From assembly GCF_902859825.1 (NCBI RefSeq), contig NZ_CADIKB010000011.1:116619-180618 (forward strand): a stretch of 64,000 nt of DNA. The letters run 5' to 3'. The notes beneath the pieces are model-generated. The model worked only from the letters and a program-made list of their open reading frames with translations, had not been told where the DNA came from and ran no database searches. The DNA is from Paraburkholderia phenoliruptrix (GTDB lineage Bacteria > Pseudomonadota > Gammaproteobacteria > Burkholderiales > Burkholderiaceae). The translations under genes were made by a program, and so were the position numbers. Positions 36,199 to 43,376 of this stretch are shown here, one piece after another; position 1 is the first letter of the stretch, and each line of letters begins with the position of its first letter.

Positions 36199-36354
36199 AT
36201 GAACCTGCATTTGCTTGCCGGCCTCGCCGTGCTGCTGATTCTCGTCGCCGCCTCCGCCTACCGGGAAGCGCTGCGCAATGAGCCGATCCGCCGTTTCAGA
36301 ATCCATCCGGGGAAGCTGCCGCAGCTCGACGAAAACGAAGAAGCACGCTCGTAA
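36199..36354 (+). CDS. Small single-TM membrane protein (51 aa)
   Basis: A short ORF between bceS and galU. It reads MNLHLLAGLAVLLILVAASA, one clear transmembrane helix at the N terminus, then a basic stretch (YREALRNEPIRRFRIHPGKL) and an acidic end (PQLDENEEARS). GAGAG at 36186-36190 is eight bases before the ATG; an upstream in-frame ATG at 36184 adds five residues. N-out/C-in topology with a cytoplasmic tail is expected from the charges. It is followed by a small GCGG/CCGC hairpin with five T (36363-36379). I do not recognise a family. A helper of the EPS machinery is a guess from position. Confidence 0.6.
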   Translation: MNLHLLAGLAVLLILVAASAYREALRNEPIRRFRIHPGKLPQLDENEEARS

Positions 36355-36538
36355 CGGGTGCTGCGGCGAGCCGCTTTTTGCCTCGTTCCCGGTGCGCTAA
36401 GCAAGCCCTGTGCGAAGGTAAATATTTCGGAATCGCCCAGTCCGAAACGCTGGCGAAACGTAAATCTTGCTGGCTTTCATATTATGCAAAACGAAATTCG
36501 ATGTGCACCGGCTTTATCAAGCACCGTTTAAGAAATTT

Positions 36539-36564
36539 CACGCGTGATCTCGCGTGGCTTTTTT
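36539..36564 (+). terminator. Hairpin with T tract upstream of galU
   Basis: CACGCG (36539-36544) pairs with CGCGTG (36551-36556) across the six-base loop TGATCT, and six T follow closely. It ends about 75 bases before galU. It either stops transcripts of the small ORF or acts as an attenuator for galU. Confidence 0.65.
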
Positions 36565-36638
36565 GTTAGCCTTTCCGGCGACGTCGAGCGGCCGTTACGC
36601 CCGCGAACCAATTTCTAACCGATCTGGGAATGCCTACC

Positions 36639-37565
36639 ATGCTGAAAGTCACCAAAGCCGTGTTTCCCGTAGCAGGCCTCGGGACACGATTCCTGCCGGC
36701 TACCAAGGCGAGCCCGAAGGAAATGCTGCCTATCGTCGACAAGCCGCTGATTCAGTACGCGGTGGAAGAGGCCATTGCTGCCGGCATCACCGAAATGATC
36801 TTCGTGACAGGCCGCAGCAAGCGCGCGATTGAAGATCACTTCGACAAGTCGTATGAGATCGAGGCCGAGCTCGAAGCGCGCAACAAGCAGAAGCTGCTCG
36901 ATCTGGTGCGCAGCATCAAGCCCGCGAATGTCGACTGTTTCTATGTTCGCCAGGCCGAAGCGCTGGGCCTTGGCCATGCGGTGCTGTGCGCCGAAAAGCT
37001 GGTGGGTCAGAGCCCATTCGCAGTGATTCTCGCGGACGACCTGCTGCACAGCACGAAGCCGGTCATGAGCCAGCTTGTCGATACCTTCAATCACTACCAC
37101 AGCTCGGTTATCGGCGTGGAAACCATCGCGCGTGAAGACAGCCGTTCTTATGGCGTCGTGGACGGCCGCGAGTGGGAAGACAACGTGATCAAGCTCTCGG
37201 GCATCGTCGAAAAACCCGCGCCGGACAAGGCTCCGTCGAACCTCGGCGTGGTCGGGCGCTATGTGCTGATGCCGACCATCTTCAAGCACATTCGTGCATT
37301 GAAACCGGGTGCCGGCGGCGAGTTGCAGTTGACCGATGCAGTCGAGTCTCTGCTCACCGAAGAACAGGTGCTGGCCTATCGTTACTTCGGCACGCGTTTC
37401 GATTGCGGCAGCAAGCTCGGTTATCTGAAGGCAACGGTGGAATTCGCGCTGCGCCATCCGGAAGTGAAGGACGAATTCGAAGCGTATTTGCAGGCTTATA
37501 TGCACGCAAACGCGCAGGCAAACGGAGAAGGTCTCGCGCCGCAGTACACGGCTGAAGCCGCCTGA
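36639..37565 (+). CDS. bceT: UTP-glucose-1-phosphate uridylyltransferase
   Basis: GalU-type pyrophosphorylase of 308 residues that makes UDP-glucose from UTP and glucose 1-phosphate, feeding BceB, BceC and the galactose branch. It has the nucleotidyltransferase signature PVAGLGTRFLPATKASPKEM, VDKPLIQYAVEEA, GLGHAVLCAE with the ILADDLL metal site, and the GIVEKPAPD loop. The start at 36639 gives the family's usual N terminus and has GGGA about ten bases before it; an ATG at 36630 is possible. General name galU; bceT in the cepacian cluster, of which it is the last gene here. Confidence 0.94.
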   Translation: MLKVTKAVFPVAGLGTRFLPATKASPKEMLPIVDKPLIQYAVEEAIAAGITEMIFVTGRSKRAIEDHFDKSYEIEAELEARNKQKLLDLVRSIKPANVDCFYVRQAEALGLGHAVLCAEKLVGQSPFAVILADDLLHSTKPVMSQLVDTFNHYHSSVIGVETIAREDSRSYGVVDGREWEDNVIKLSGIVEKPAPDKAPSNLGVVGRYVLMPTIFKHIRALKPGAGGELQLTDAVESLLTEEQVLAYRYFGTRFDCGSKLGYLKATVEFALRHPEVKDEFEAYLQAYMHANAQANGEGLAPQYTAEAA

Positions 37566-37598
37566 CGAACGCCGCCCGTCTTGCCACCGGTCTTTTTC

Positions 37599-37635
37599 GC
37601 CGCGATTCGAACTGCTAGCCCGTTCGAATCGCGGC
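37599..37635. terminator. 14-bp perfect hairpin between convergent galU and glcB
   Basis: GCCGCGATTCGAAC (37599-37612) pairs with GTTCGAATCGCGGC (37622-37635) over a nine-base loop. Neither side has a T tract in the right place, so a bidirectional stop is inferred from its position between converging genes. Confidence 0.5.
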
Positions 37636-37647
37636 TGAACCTCACGC

Positions 37648-39819
37648 TCAGCCTTTCTTCACCGCGAGACGGAACTTGTGCAGCAACGGTTCCGTGTAGC
37701 CGCTCGGCTGCTGGCGTCCTTCGAACACTAGCGCCTGCGCGGCCTTGAACGCGATGGTGTCGAAACCCGGCGCCATCGGCTTGTAGAAGGGATCGGCGGC
37801 ATTCTGCTGATCGACCACTTTCGCCATGCGCCTGAAGGTCTCTTCGACCTGCTCGCGCGTCACCACGCCGTGATACAGCCAGTTGGCGATGTGCTGGCTC
37901 GAGATACGCAGCGTCGCGCGGTCTTCCATCAGGCCGACGTCGTGAATATCCGGCACCTTCGAGCAGCCCACGCCCTGGTCGATCCAGCGCACCACGTAGC
38001 CGAGAATGCCTTGCGCGTTGTTGTCGAGCTCGGCGCGAATTTCGTCGGCGCTCCACTTCGCGGTTTCGACGACGGGAATGGTCAGCAGACCGTCCAGCAG
38101 CTCGTCGCGCACCTTCGCGTACTCCGTGCGCTCCAGTTCCTGCTGAACCGCCTGCACGTCGACCTGGTGATAGTGCAGCGCATGCAGCGTCGCGGCGGTG
38201 GGCGAGGGCACCCACGCGGTGTTCGCGCCGGCCTTCGGATGGCCGATCTTCTGTTCGAGCATGGCGTGCATCAGATCGGGCATGGCCCACATGCCCTTGC
38301 CGATCTGCGAGCGGCCGCGCAGCCCGGCGTGCAAGCCGACGAGCACATTGCTGCGCTCATAGGCCGCAATCCACGTGCTCGACTTCATGTCGCCCTTGCG
38401 CATCATCGGGCCAGCTTCCATCGCGCTATGCATCTCGTCGCCGGTGCGATCGAGAAAGCCCGTGTTGATGAACGCGACGCGCTCCGCGGCCTCCGCGATA
38501 CACGCGAGCAGGTTCACGCTCGTGCGGCGCTCCTCGTCCATGATGCCCATCTTGATCGTGTTGCGCGGCAGCTTGAGCAGGTCTTCGACGCGCGCAAACA
38601 GCTCGCTCGCGAACGCCACTTCGGCCGGGCCGTGCATTTTCGGCTTCACGATATAGATGGAGCCGGTGCGCGAATTGAGCTTGTTCTTGCGATCGTGCAG
38701 CGCGCACAGCGTGGTGATCACTGCATCGAGAATCCCTTCGGGAATCTCCGCGCCGTCTTTCGTCAGCACGGCCGGATTGGTCATCAGGTGGCCGACGTTC
38801 CGGATGAAAAGGAGCGAGCGCCCATGCAGCGTGACCGGCGTCTTGCCGTCTGCGCCGATGTATTCGCGATCCGCGTTCAGACGGCGCGTGAAGGTCTTGC
38901 CGTTTTTCGTGACCTCTTCCGTCAGATCGCCGTTCATCAGCCCGAGCCAGTTGCGATAGAGCTGGACCTTGTCGTCTGCATCCACGGCCGCCACGGAGTC
39001 TTCACAGTCGATGATGGTGCTCACCGCCGCCTCCACCACCACGTCCTTCACCTGCGCGGCGTCGGTCTTGCCGATCGGGTCGTTCGCATCGATCTGGATC
39101 TCGACGTGCAGGCCGTTGTGCTTCAGTAGCACTGCCGAGGGCGCGCTCGCATCGCCCTGATAGCCGATGAACTGCGCGGGCGTCTTCAGTTCGCTCGCGC
39201 CGTTTTTCAACGCGACGACGAGCTTGCCCTTCTGCACGCTGTAACGCGTCGCATCCGCATGCGAGCCGCTCGCGAGCGGCGCGGCCTCATCGAGGAACTT
39301 GCGGGCATAGGCGATAACGGCGGCGCCGCGCACCGGGTTGAAGGTCTTCTGCCGTTCGGCGCCCTCCGTGTCGGGAATCGCGTCGGTGCCGTACAGCGCG
39401 TCGTAGAGGCTGCCCCACCGCGCGTTCGCCGCATTGAGCGCATAGCGCTGATTCGACAGCGGCACCACCAACTGCGGGCCGGCCTGTTCGGCGATTTCCG
39501 TGTCGACGTTCGCGGTGGTCGCCTTCACGCTGGCGGGCGCGGGCACGATATAGCCGATGCCCTCAAGAAACGCACGATAGGCGCGCAGGTCGCGCACCGG
39601 CCCCGGATTGGCGCGATGCCAGGCGTCCAGCTCCGTTTGCAGGCGGTCGCGCTCGGCGAGGAGCGCACGGTTTTTGGGCGCCAGCTCGTGCACGAGGGCG
39701 TCGAAACCCGACCAGAATGCGGCGCTGTCGATTCCGGTGCCGGGCAGGGCTTCCGTTTCAACGAACTGGTCGAGATTGGCGGCGACCTGCAGTCCGCCGC
39801 GCGGGTTCATCTGAGTCAT
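37648..39819 (-). CDS. glcB: Malate synthase G
   Basis: Cytoplasmic enzyme of 723 residues, the same length as E. coli GlcB, that condenses glyoxylate with acetyl-CoA to malate. Recognisable segments are [20 protein letters not shown] (acidic active-site region), [51 protein letters not shown] and [15 protein letters not shown]. The start at 39819 has GGAG at ideal spacing and gives the family length; a longer form from 39831 has no site. It lies downstream of the GlcG-like gene on the same strand, a glycolate/glyoxylate pairing. Confidence 0.95.
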   Translation of the reverse strand: MTQMNPRGGLQVAANLDQFVETEALPGTGIDSAAFWSGFDALVHELAPKNRALLAERDRLQTELDAWHRANPGPVRDLRAYRAFLEGIGYIVPAPASVKATTANVDTEIAEQAGPQLVVPLSNQRYALNAANARWGSLYDALYGTDAIPDTEGAERQKTFNPVRGAAVIAYARKFLDEAAPLASGSHADATRYSVQKGKLVVALKNGASELKTPAQFIGYQGDASAPSAVLLKHNGLHVEIQIDANDPIGKTDAAQVKDVVVEAAVSTIIDCEDSVAAVDADDKVQLYRNWLGLMNGDLTEEVTKNGKTFTRRLNADREYIGADGKTPVTLHGRSLLFIRNVGHLMTNPAVLTKDGAEIPEGILDAVITTLCALHDRKNKLNSRTGSIYIVKPKMHGPAEVAFASELFARVEDLLKLPRNTIKMGIMDEERRTSVNLLACIAEAAERVAFINTGFLDRTGDEMHSAMEAGPMMRKGDMKSSTWIAAYERSNVLVGLHAGLRGRSQIGKGMWAMPDLMHAMLEQKIGHPKAGANTAWVPSPTAATLHALHYHQVDVQAVQQELERTEYAKVRDELLDGLLTIPVVETAKWSADEIRAELDNNAQGILGYVVRWIDQGVGCSKVPDIHDVGLMEDRATLRISSQHIANWLYHGVVTREQVEETFRRMAKVVDQQNAADPFYKPMAPGFDTIAFKAAQALVFEGRQQPSGYTEPLLHKFRLAVKKG

Positions 39820-39977
39820 CGACTGCTCCATCTGTCTGAATGGGGCCGACGTGGGTATCGGCCCGCGTTGGGGCTACTACTGGGACGCTACTTTACGGGT
39901 TGCTTAAGCGGGTCCACTGGCCGCGCCGTCACGACGGCATGCGTGACGCGCGGGCAACGGCCGGCGCGCTGGCTCAC

Positions 39978-40382
39978 TCAGAGGCCGAGCGCGGCAATGC
40001 CGGCCTTCGCGATCTGCGCGTCCTGATCGGACTTCACGCCCGACACGCCGACCGCGCCGACCACCTGACCTTCCGCGATCACCGGCACGCCGCCTTCGAG
40101 CGTACCCGAGAGCGGCGCGCTGAGGAACGCGGTGCGGCCATTGTTGATCATGTCCTCATATACCTTGGTTTCGCGGCGGCCGAGCGCCGAAGTGCGGGCT
40201 TTTTCGGTCGCGATGTAGGCGCTCGAAGGCGCGCTGCCGTCGAGCCGCAGCATGCCGAGCGGGTGCCCGCCGTCATCAACCACGACGATCGCGACGGCCC
40301 ACTTGTTCTTCTCGGCTTCCGCTCGCGCGGCTTCGAGAATGCGGGTCGTTTCCGCAACGGTCAACACGGGTTTGCTCAGCAT
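39978..40382 (-). CDS. glcG: GlcG/HbpS family heme-binding-like protein
   Basis: A 134-residue protein of the GlcG/HbpS (DUF336) family. It has LTVAETTRILEAARAEAEKN, VAIVVVDDGGHPLGMLRLDG, the KARTSAL segment and the C-terminal GGVPVIAEGQVVGAVGVSG with the final DAQIAKAGIAAL. Family members include GlcG of the glycolate operon and heme-binding HbpS; the exact job is unclear. AGGA is eight bases before the ATG at 40382. It is followed after 158 bases by glcB on the same strand, which supports the glycolate link. No signal peptide is present. Confidence 0.85.
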   Translation of the reverse strand: MLSKPVLTVAETTRILEAARAEAEKNKWAVAIVVVDDGGHPLGMLRLDGSAPSSAYIATEKARTSALGRRETKVYEDMINNGRTAFLSAPLSGTLEGGVPVIAEGQVVGAVGVSGVKSDQDAQIAKAGIAALGL

Positions 40383-40617
40383 AATCAGTGTCCTGTCTGG
40401 TTCGTGGTAGGAAGGCGTGGGGAAAGCTTCTACAGCAGCATTTGCGATGCCGGTGCCGATCCGTGGAATTTTACGTCCAAGCGCGGCCGGACGAAACGGC
40501 CGAACTAGCAAGGGTTTGCGAGGGTTTGCGCGGACCGTGCGAGCATGGTCCGTGGGAAGCGCCGCGCTGCCGATTTACAATCCACCCCTATCACACAAGA
40601 ACTCTGCGACCCACATC

Positions 40618-41499
40618 ATGCCGACCATCAGCGAGCTTTTCGTCTATCCGATCAAATCCTGCGCGGGCGTCGCGCTGAACGAAGCGCGGCTCTTGGCCAC
40701 CGGGCTCGAATACGATCGTTACTGGATGGCCGTCGACTCGAACGGCGAGATGCTCACGCAGCGCGCGCATCCGCGCATGGCATTGATCAAGGTGGAGATT
40801 GCGGCGCACGACCTGGTGATCCGCGCGCCCGGCATGAGCGAGCTGCGCACGCCGCTCGATGCCGCGCAGCTGGGCACACCGGTCAAGGTGGCGACCAGGG
40901 TCTGGCGCGACGCGGCCTACGGGCTCGATACCGGCGAGGCGTGCGCCGCGTGGTTTTCGGCGTTTCTGGGCCTGCCGGTGCGGCTGTTGCGTTTCGATCC
41001 CGAACGCGAGCGCATTGTCGATCCGGCTTACACACACAGCGTCGGGGGCGCCGCTACCTGTTTCGCGGACGGCTTTCCGCTGCTCGTGATCGGGCAGGCT
41101 TCGCTCGACGATCTGAACACGCGCCTGAACGCGAAGGGCGCGCCGTCCATTCCGATCGACCGGTTCCGCCCGAACATTGTGCTGAACGGGCTCGACGCCT
41201 ATGAAGAAGACTACGTGGAAACGCTCGGCATCGACGGCACAGAGGCGTCCGAGCCGCGCATCGAGCTGCGCCTCGTGAAGCTGTGCGCGCGCTGCCCGAT
41301 GCCGACCATCGATCAGGCGAAGGGCGAGCGTCACCCCGAATGGCCGAACGAACCGACCGACACGATGAGCGTCTATCGCGCGAACCCGCAGCGAGACGGC
41401 GCGATCACGTTCGGCAACAACGCACTGGTGACGAGCGGGGCAGGCGCGTGGCTGCGCGTCGGGCAGAGCGTGGAAGCGGAACTCGGCTTCGGCGATTAG
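40618..41499 (+). CDS. MOSC domain protein (YcbX/mARC-like)
   Basis: Molybdenum-cofactor protein of 293 residues. An N-terminal MOSC beta-barrel (ISELFVYPIKSCAGVALNEA, YDRYWMAVDSNGEMLTQR) is followed by the MOSC core with PIDRFRPNIVLNGLDAYEED and the cysteine pair CARC (Cys223 and Cys226) in LVKLCARCPMPTIDQ, of which one is the expected Moco ligand. The related YcbX and mARC proteins reduce N-hydroxylated compounds, but YcbX has an extra ferredoxin domain that is absent here, so an electron partner is needed. No ribosome site precedes the ATG; TACAAT at 40575-40580 may be a -10 box. Confidence 0.88.
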   Translation: MPTISELFVYPIKSCAGVALNEARLLATGLEYDRYWMAVDSNGEMLTQRAHPRMALIKVEIAAHDLVIRAPGMSELRTPLDAAQLGTPVKVATRVWRDAAYGLDTGEACAAWFSAFLGLPVRLLRFDPERERIVDPAYTHSVGGAATCFADGFPLLVIGQASLDDLNTRLNAKGAPSIPIDRFRPNIVLNGLDAYEEDYVETLGIDGTEASEPRIELRLVKLCARCPMPTIDQAKGERHPEWPNEPTDTMSVYRANPQRDGAITFGNNALVTSGAGAWLRVGQSVEAELGFGD

Positions 41500-41587
41500 A
41501 CTGCGCGCTGGGGCCGCTGGGGTTGATCTACGGCTGCGCTTCTCCTGCTTTACCTGCTTTCTACGTTTCCCTCACGTTTTTGGCGCT

Positions 41588-42367
41588 TTAAGCTGCACGC
41601 GCGGACGCCGCGTCGTCGCACGAGGCCGCGTCTTGCACCCACAGCGCTTGCACGCTTTCGCCGATCGCATCGCCCACCAGAATCACGGCGGGACTGCCGA
41701 AGCCGGCGTCGGCGGCATCGGCCGCGAGACGCTCGAGACGCGTGAGCAGGCGCCGCTCGTGGATGCTGCCGGCCCACTGCACGACCGCGGCAGGGGTATG
41801 GCCAGGCAGGCTTTCGAGCAACGCGGCGGCGAGGCTGCCGATACGCCGCATCCCCATATAGATGGCGAGTGTGGTGCGCGTCGCCGCGAGCGCGGCCCAG
41901 TCGGGTTCGCCGTGATCCTCGGTATGCGCGGTGACGAAAGTCACGCCATGACAATGACGGCGATGCGTGAGCGAAATGCCGAGGGCCGCCGCAGCTGCAA
42001 AGCCTGACGAAATACCGTTGACGATCTCCACCGCAATGCCGGCTTCGCGCAGGCTCGCGAGCTCTTCGCCGGCGCGGCCGAAGAGCAGCGCCTCGCCGCC
42101 TTTCACGCGCACCACGTGCAGCCCTTTCTGCGCGTAACGGCGCATCAGGCGCTCGATAAATGCTTGTGGGGTCGAGCGGCAGCCGCCGCGTTTGCCGACA
42201 CGGATCACGCGCGCTTGCGGAGCGAGGCTCACGATCTCGGGGTTCGCCAGGTCGTCGAGCAGCACGACGTCCGCGACTGCGAGCGCTTTCACGGCGCGCA
42301 GCGTGAGCAGGTCGAGTTCGCCCGGGCCGGCGCTCAGTAAAGTGACCTTGCCGGAGTTCGTGTTCAT
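41588..42367 (-). CDS. cobA: Uroporphyrinogen-III C-methyltransferase
   Basis: SUMT of 259 residues. It uses SAM to methylate uroporphyrinogen III twice, giving precorrin-2 for siroheme (and B12). It has VTLLSAGPGELDLLTLRAVK, VGKRGGCRSTPQAFIERLM, VVRVKGGEALLFGRAGEEL, VEIVNGISSGFAAAA and LAIYMGMRRIGSLAAAL. The long ORF extends to 43264, but the start at 42367 has AAGGA eight bases upstream and matches family length. Siroheme is the cofactor of assimilatory nitrite reductase, and the gene is divergent from a nitrate transporter. The leader (42368-42584) is a regulatory RNA described separately. Confidence 0.93.
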   Translation of the reverse strand: MNTNSGKVTLLSAGPGELDLLTLRAVKALAVADVVLLDDLANPEIVSLAPQARVIRVGKRGGCRSTPQAFIERLMRRYAQKGLHVVRVKGGEALLFGRAGEELASLREAGIAVEIVNGISSGFAAAAALGISLTHRRHCHGVTFVTAHTEDHGEPDWAALAATRTTLAIYMGMRRIGSLAAALLESLPGHTPAAVVQWAGSIHERRLLTRLERLAADAADAGFGSPAVILVGDAIGESVQALWVQDAASCDDAASARAA

Positions 42368-42393
42368 AGCGATGTCCTTTAATCTTCCGTGTG

Positions 42394-42418
42394 GCCGGCG
42401 CCTTGACGGGGCGCCGGC
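42394..42418 (-). promoter_or_regulatory. GC-rich hairpin in the cobA 5' UTR
   Basis: GCCGGCGCC (42394-42402) and GGCGCCGGC (42410-42418) form a perfect 9-bp stem with a 7-base loop, 26 bases before the cobA start and downstream of the leader terminator. It has no T tract. It could stabilise the processed message or modulate ribosome access. Confidence 0.45.
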
Positions 42419-42420
42419 GT

Positions 42421-42468
42421 GCAAACAAAAACGGCGTCCACTCGTGATCACCACGAGGGGACGCCGTT
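42421..42468 (-). terminator. Intrinsic terminator inside the cobA leader (attenuator)
   Basis: On the minus strand AACGGCGTCC plus CTCGTG pairs with CACGAG plus GGACGCCGTT (42430-42468; 10 bp, one mismatch, 6 bp, five-base loop) and runs straight into TTTTTGTTT. It stands about 60 bases upstream of cobA on the same strand and downstream of the ANTAR-type stem-loops, so it would block cobA transcription unless overridden. Confidence 0.85.
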
Positions 42469-42500
42469 GTCCGATGTTGCTCCAGTGCCAGGTGCTCGAA

Positions 42501-42576
42501 GCCGTGCGAGGCGCTGCTTTGCGTCTCGCACGGCGGTTCAGTCGCCGCTCGTGCCGCGTTGCATGGAGCGGCGACT
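42501..42576 (-). promoter_or_regulatory. ANTAR-type tandem stem-loops in the cobA leader
   Basis: On the minus strand two stem-loops follow each other with a five-base linker. P1 (42576-42540): an 11-bp stem (AGTCGCCGCTC with GAGCGGCGACT), a small internal loop, TGC/GCA, and the hexaloop AACGCG. P2 (42534-42501): a 10-bp stem (GCCGTGCGAG with CTCGCACGGC), one A-C mismatch, CGC/GCG, and the hexaloop AAAGCA. Both loops have A at position 1 and G at position 4, the recognition pattern of ANTAR antiterminators such as NasR and EutV. The terminator lies 32 bases further on. Confidence 0.75.
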
Positions 42577-42594
42577 CGATGCGCGCCATGCTTA

Positions 42595-42610
42595 CGCAAG
42601 GACCAGACCA
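42595..42610 (-). promoter_or_regulatory. Candidate sigma-54 promoter for cobA
   Basis: Minus-strand TGGTCTGGTCCTTGCG keeps the -24 GG and -12 GC of sigma-54 promoters with exact spacing, though three other consensus bases differ. The predicted transcription start, near 42584, is eight bases before P1 of the leader. Confidence 0.55.
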
Positions 42611-42651
42611 GGCGATTGCACTAAATGACGAGCCGGCGCTATGAGGCCCCC

Positions 42652-42674
42652 GGCACGCGCTGGCCGCGCGTGCC
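42652..42674. repeat. 9-bp inverted repeat near the NtrC-type sites
   Basis: GGCACGCGC (42652-42660) and GCGCGTGCC (42666-42674) are perfect inverted repeats around TGGCC. The spacing does not match the NtrC site pattern. It may bind another regulator. Confidence 0.4.
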
Positions 42675-42755
42675 AGGAGGCTTTGCCGGGTATAGCTCCG
42701 CCAGCGCTTGCCGCATGGCAGGAAGCAGGCCGCGCGACGCATGCGCCCGCTTTTG

Positions 42756-42791
42756 GCACGGGCGAAGTGCTGCGTCGCACCATCGCTGTGC
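42756..42791. promoter_or_regulatory. Pair of NtrC-type enhancer sites
   Basis: GCAC-N7-GTGC occurs at 42756-42770 and again at 42777-42791. This is the core of the NtrC site (TGCACC-N5-GGTGCA). The centres are 21 bp apart, two helical turns, so two dimers would sit on one face. They lie about 135-155 bases before the plus-strand sigma-54 start and 180-200 before the minus-strand one. Confidence 0.7.
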
Positions 42792-42892
42792 CGGATTGCC
42801 TCGAAATGCGTCGCGCAACGGGCCGGGCGCAAACGGGCGCGTTTGCGCGCGAAGCCCCGCGCCGTCGGGCTGAGAGGCGTAGGAAGCATGAT

Positions 42893-42908
42893 TGGCATGG
42901 CCTTTGCA
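42893..42908 (+). promoter_or_regulatory. Sigma-54 promoter for the plus-strand leader RNA
   Basis: TGGCATGGCCTTTGCA matches the consensus TGGCACG-N4-TTGCW at all but one position. The predicted start is near 42919, four bases before the first leader stem-loop. Confidence 0.8.
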
Positions 42909-42918
42909 TTGAACCCCG

Positions 42919-43041
42919 CCATCGGATCAACGGCGATCCGCCGCGAGCGCACACAAAGCGCTTGCCGTAACACCAGGTTAAGGACAACGGCGTCCCCGGA
43001 TTCAGTCAGCGACTGAGCCCGTGGGGCGCCGTTTTCGTTTT
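42919..43041 (+). ncRNA. Plus-strand leader or free RNA with ANTAR-like stem-loop
   Basis: From the predicted start, CGGATC-AACGGC-GATCCG (42923-42940) forms a stem with a hexaloop having A1 and G4. Two bases later GCGAGCGC/GCGCTTGC (42943-42965) forms a second stem, but its loop is seven bases (ACACAAA) and does not fit the pattern. The intrinsic terminator at 42986-43041 ends a 123-base transcript. It may be the narK leader, or a short RNA that titrates the ANTAR protein, because narK has a further sigma-54 site downstream. Confidence 0.6.
42986..43041 (+). terminator. Intrinsic terminator between the sigma-54 promoters of narK
   Basis: AACGGCG and CCCC (42986-42997) pair with GGGG and CGCCGTT (43023-43033), with a single bulged T; the loop holds a nested TCAGTC/GACTGA hairpin. 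TTTTCGTTTT follows. It shares the stem word AACGGCGTCC with the cobA leader terminator, as if both came from one ancestral leader. Confidence 0.78.
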
Positions 43042-43258
43042 CCGCGCCGCTTTGGGAGGCGACGGGGGCGACGGCCCGCACGCTGTCCAGGGACCTCGTG
43101 GTTCGCGCCGCCGGTGCAAAGACATGAAGTGAAAAATCGTTTCGGTTTCCGAAATAGCTGGACGGATAAAAGCGATGCGGAAGTATTCGGCGCGGTCCGC
43201 ATGCATCAGTGGTTTCAGGCTTCAGAAGCACGCAGTTCGGCATCAATAGCGGCCCCCG

Positions 43259-43274
43259 TGGCATACACGTTGCA
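43259..43274 (+). promoter_or_regulatory. Sigma-54 promoter proximal to narK
   Basis: TGGCATACACGTTGCA keeps TGGCA, exact spacing and TTGCA. The predicted start near 43285 gives a 92-base leader for narK without any terminator. The stretch 43042-43258 before it holds no convincing gene or NtrC-type site. Confidence 0.65.
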
Positions 43275-43376
43275 TTGACAGCGCGGGGTCAAACATTGTG
43301 ATCGTTCCGGTGTGCCGTGCGGGATGCGGCATGCGGTGAGCCGGTCGATCGAAAATCAGTTTAATTAGGATGTCTG

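Noticed and set aside
42368..42600. Cobalamin or TPP riboswitch upstream of cobA
   Set aside because: No B12-box is seen, and the CTGAGA word near 42870 lacks the rest of the TPP core and is on the wrong strand for cobA. The tandem hexaloop stems fit an ANTAR target better.
42652..42674. Third NtrC site
   Set aside because: The dyad is perfect, but the half-site spacing is GCAC-N13-GTGC instead of N7.
41588..43264. 558-codon form of cobA
   Set aside because: The N-terminal 299 codons are low-complexity shadow sequence across the leader RNA. The start at 42367 has a good ribosome site and gives normal SUMT length.
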